Below, one piece after another: positions 14,545 through 16,487 of a stretch of 16,487 bases of DNA. The position numbers and the translations under genes were made by a program. Under the pieces are notes generated by a model. The model saw only the letters and a list, made by a program, of their open reading frames with translations. It had not been told where the DNA came from and did no database searches. Source of the DNA: JAFGPJ01 sp964439135. Lineage in GTDB: Bacteria > Planctomycetota > Phycisphaerae > Sedimentisphaerales > Anaerobacaceae. Positions within the stretch are counted from its first letter, which is position 1; every line of letters begins with the position of its first letter. The stretch is taken from contig CAYTNN010000094.1 of the NCBI GenBank assembly GCA_964439135.1, positions 1 to 16,487 of the forward strand, written 5' to 3'.

Positions 14545-14672
14545 CATATATCCTTTCGGCCGAATATGTTCCTTTATAGTTTGCACTATGCAAAAACCGG
14601 TCTTTGTGGGGAGCGAGAACTTTAGGTGAATTCAAACACCCTCAATTATCTTACCACCCTGCTCACATATAT
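14545..14672 (-). other. Leader (5' UTR) of the small gene
   Basis: About 120 nt lie between the predicted start site near 14666 and the ATG. The leader has a perfect hairpin TTTGCA-TAG-TGCAAA (plus-strand 14580-14594) about 35 nt upstream of the start codon. I recognise no known riboswitch class. Confidence 0.4.
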
Positions 14673-14701
14673 AATATAATAGATTAACGCGGTAATGTCA
14701 A
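14673..14701 (-). promoter_or_regulatory. Near-consensus sigma70 promoter for the small gene
   Basis: The minus strand has a perfect -35 TTGACA (14701-14696), exactly 17 bp of spacer, and -10 TATATT (14678-14673, 5/6 match). A run of Ts lies directly upstream of the -35 (14702-14709) and could act like an UP-type element. It is the best promoter match in the window. Confidence 0.7.
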
Positions 14702-14916
14702 AAAAAAAATCCACGATTTTACGCAATTTTCAGGTATCGATTTCAATTTATATATCGGACCGCAGAGTCGAACGCTGAAACAGTGATTTTGAGCATGGAA
14801 ACGCAGTTTTTGACTAACGACCGGCCAGAAAAAATGCGATCGATTTTACATGAACTTTCGGGCAAGATAATACCGCCCAAGACTGCTTTTAGCACATCCT
14901 CCAGATATTACTGATA
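14702..14916. other. Gene-free stretch downstream of the cadherin-repeat gene
   Basis: No convincing gene. On the minus strand, the cadherin-gene transcript would meet AAAATC-GTG-GATTTT followed by a T run (14704-14719), a weak AT-rich hairpin that might serve as an intrinsic terminator about 200 nt past the stop. A plus-strand frame stays open through this stretch but lacks a ribosome site. Confidence 0.35.
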
Positions 14917-16487
14917 TTAATATTGATCCGTGGCTATTTTATATTCGACAAGATCAGATTCAGATTCAGGTTGACGCTCGAACAATTTTTGGGGAGCAGG
15001 CCAGTCCCATTCAACTACGGCATAGACGTAATCAATCGACGCCGTCTTCCTGGATGCGGTGTCATTATTCATAATCTGCAACTGAAGCGAGCTTACCTTC
15101 TCAGGTGTATTGACAAAACTTGTAATGTCCCATGAGTCAACCGCCTCATTCTTCTGTCCCGTGCGCACCGGGGCATCCGCCGAAATCCAGATCTTCGGAT
15201 TATTTGGCCAGCCTGTCCCAATGTGCCACTGCATCTTGCCGGGGATAAACTTTTCGTCCTCGAAGTGTTCCACGTAAACAACAACCGACGACACTGTAGC
15301 ACCACTCGGGATAGACACACCCGAAAAATCATAGGATATATATGAACCGGCTAAGATTGCCTGCCGCTTGTCATCGCTAACATTAACACTATCGGTTTTA
15401 CCATCCGCAGATAATGCTTTTCTGCTTCTCTGATCATAGCCATCCTCGATCGTCAGGGTAGCGGTCTTGGGTGGTGTCGGATTTACACTTACGGTAAATT
15501 CCTGAGTAGCTGAAGCCGGAACACTGTTGCTGTCCACGACTTTAACTACTACATTATGAGTCTCTTGCTGAGTTTCAATAGGCATCCACTGTATTAAGCC
15601 GGTCAGCGAATCGATCTTCATGCCGGCAGGCTGGGCGATTAAGGAGTAAGTCAGCGTATCCTCTTTATCCGGCTCTTCAACCCGAACATTATAGCTGTAC
15701 AATACTCCCACCATAGCTTTAGTAGCTGGATTTGAAGTAATCACAGGCGGATCGTTCGCCCCGCTGACTTCAACTGTCACCTTAGCGGTATCCTTTTCAC
15801 CTGCCCGGTCCGTAACAGTATAAGTGAATACGTCAGTGCCGTAGAAGTTTTTCTTCGGCGTATAGGTGAGCGTGCCGTCCTTGTTTATCGTAACTGAGCC
15901 GCCCTTGCCCTGATTAATGTCGCTTATCGTTAGCAGTTCGTTGTCCACCTCGATATCATTCGCCAGCACATCAATTGTCGCCGGGGTATCTTCCTGTGTT
16001 ACGATTTTGTCATCTTTTGCCGTCGGCGGGTCGTTGACCGCAGCTACCGAGACTAATATGGTCGCAGGAACGCTGTCCGTTTTACCGTCGCTGACCCTGA
16101 AGGTAAAGCTGTCCAGCCAGCTGAAATTCGGATCGGGCGTATAGATCAGATTCGGTGCTGTTCCGCTCAATTTCCCATGGGTAGTAGCCCTTAGCACGCT
16201 ATAGGTCAGCGGGTCTCCATCCGGATCGCTGCCTGTGAGCAAAATGTGCGTTACCATGTCTTCCGGCACCGTCACATTACTGGCATTGGCTATGGGCGGG
16301 TCATCAACCGGAGTGACTACAAGCGATACGGTTGCCGGAATGCTGTTCATTTTGCCGTCACTCGCTTTAAAAGTAAAACCGTCCAACCCGTTAAAATTCG
16401 TATTGGGTACGTAGGTCATGTTCGGCTCTGTCCCGCTTAGGGTTCCGTTAGAAGGTTGCGTCACTATACTATAGGTCAACGAATCTC
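14917..16487 (-). CDS. Tandem cadherin/Ig-like repeat surface protein, C-terminal 522 residues (5' end outside window)
   Basis: A frame open to the window edge, so the start is missing; the apparent start at 16479 is an internal TTG leucine codon within DSLTYSIV. The visible part has a partial cadherin-like repeat (LTYSIVTQPSNGTLSG, GLDGFTFKASDGK, VDDPPIANA), a second complete one (VPEDMVTHILLTGSDPDGDP, LDSFTFRVSDGK, VNDPPTAKDD) and a third (TQEDTPATIDVLANDIEVD, GTLTYTPKKNFYGTDVFTY), all of the tandem-95/Cadherin_5 type. An Ig-like He_PIG-type domain follows (FTVSVNP near its end). The C-terminal 155 residues before WDW (15001-15465) form a separate beta-rich domain I do not recognise. The protein ends with an acidic tail and no PEP-CTERM or LPXTG anchor. 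Such proteins are usually secreted adhesins or surface-structure components whose repeats bind calcium through DxD/DPDGD motifs. Confidence 0.9.
   Translation of the reverse strand, partial: DSLTYSIVTQPSNGTLSGTEPNMTYVPNTNFNGLDGFTFKASDGKMNSIPATVSLVVTPVDDPPIANASNVTVPEDMVTHILLTGSDPDGDPLTYSVLRATTHGKLSGTAPNLIYTPDPNFSWLDSFTFRVSDGKTDSVPATILVSVAAVNDPPTAKDDKIVTQEDTPATIDVLANDIEVDNELLTISDINQGKGGSVTINKDGTLTYTPKKNFYGTDVFTYTVTDRAGEKDTAKVTVEVSGANDPPVITSNPATKAMVGVLYSYNVRVEEPDKEDTLTYSLIAQPAGMKIDSLTGLIQWMPIETQQETHNVVVKVVDSNSVPASATQEFTVSVNPTPPKTATLTIEDGYDQRSRKALSADGKTDSVNVSDDKRQAILAGSYISYDFSGVSIPSGATVSSVVVYVEHFEDEKFIPGKMQWHIGTGWPNNPKIWISADAPVRTGQKNEAVDSWDITSFVNTPEKVSSLQLQIMNNDTASRKTASIDYVYAVVEWDWPAPQKLFERQPESESDLVEYKIATDQY

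Noticed and set aside
14702..14911. Plus-strand frame open for about 70 codons, with a possible ATG at 14795
   Set aside because: No ribosome site, no recognisable protein pattern and an AT-rich context. The open frame could be chance; kept only as a note in the gene-free stretch.
16477..16479. Apparent start of the cadherin-repeat protein
   Set aside because: The codon is TTG and lies inside a repeat (DSLTYSIV); the frame continues to the window edge, so the true start is outside.

Overview
The window looks like a piece of a planctomycete-type genome, most plausibly class Phycisphaerae in a broad sense and probably from a metagenome assembly. This is an inference from gene content: two Tat-exported 'RRxFLK/N'-type proteins (a Gfo/Idh/MocA oxidoreductase and a TIM-barrel-like protein), a secreted PQQ-type beta-propeller, a ThuA-like protein, a PhoD-like phosphatase and a large cadherin-repeat surface protein. 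No marker gene settles the taxonomy. A run of exactly 100 Ns (10201-10300) marks a scaffold join.

Layout. Positions 1-1133 (minus) carry the first 377 codons of recQ, preceded on the same strand by tRNA-Ala(CGC). A small nitroreductase (1335-1847, minus) faces away from tRNA-Val(TAC) (1986-2059, plus); their candidate -35 elements overlap back to back. A plus-strand block (2125-8083) follows: Tat-exported Gfo/Idh/MocA oxidoreductase, secreted six-hairpin-glycosidase-like protein, then, from its own sigma70-like promoter, a Tat-exported TIM-barrel-like protein and a beta-propeller protein separated by one base. A heavily structured 81-bp spacer lies at the convergent junction with a minus-strand thuA-like gene (8159-9166). 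Further minus-strand genes are a PhoD-like phosphatase interrupted by the N gap (9352-10947), a 954-residue metzincin-type protease (11001-13865), a small unidentified gene with a near-consensus promoter (14251-14544), and the C-terminal part of a tandem cadherin/Ig-like surface protein running off the window (14917-16487).

How the genes may work together. Almost every protein between 2125 and 16487 carries an export signal or a surface-protein architecture, so this is largely an envelope or periplasmic gene set. The oxidoreductase, glycosidase-like and TIM-barrel-like proteins, with ThuA next door, suggest carbohydrate processing, possibly through keto-sugar intermediates as known for rhizobial ThuA/ThuB. 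That link is a hypothesis from context. I see no CRISPR array, transposase, phage module or obvious defence system. The least ordinary signals are two structured intergenic repeats (8084-8164 and 9256-9330), a 30-residue almost fully charged insert beside the protease active site, and the small promoter-driven gene at 14251-14544.
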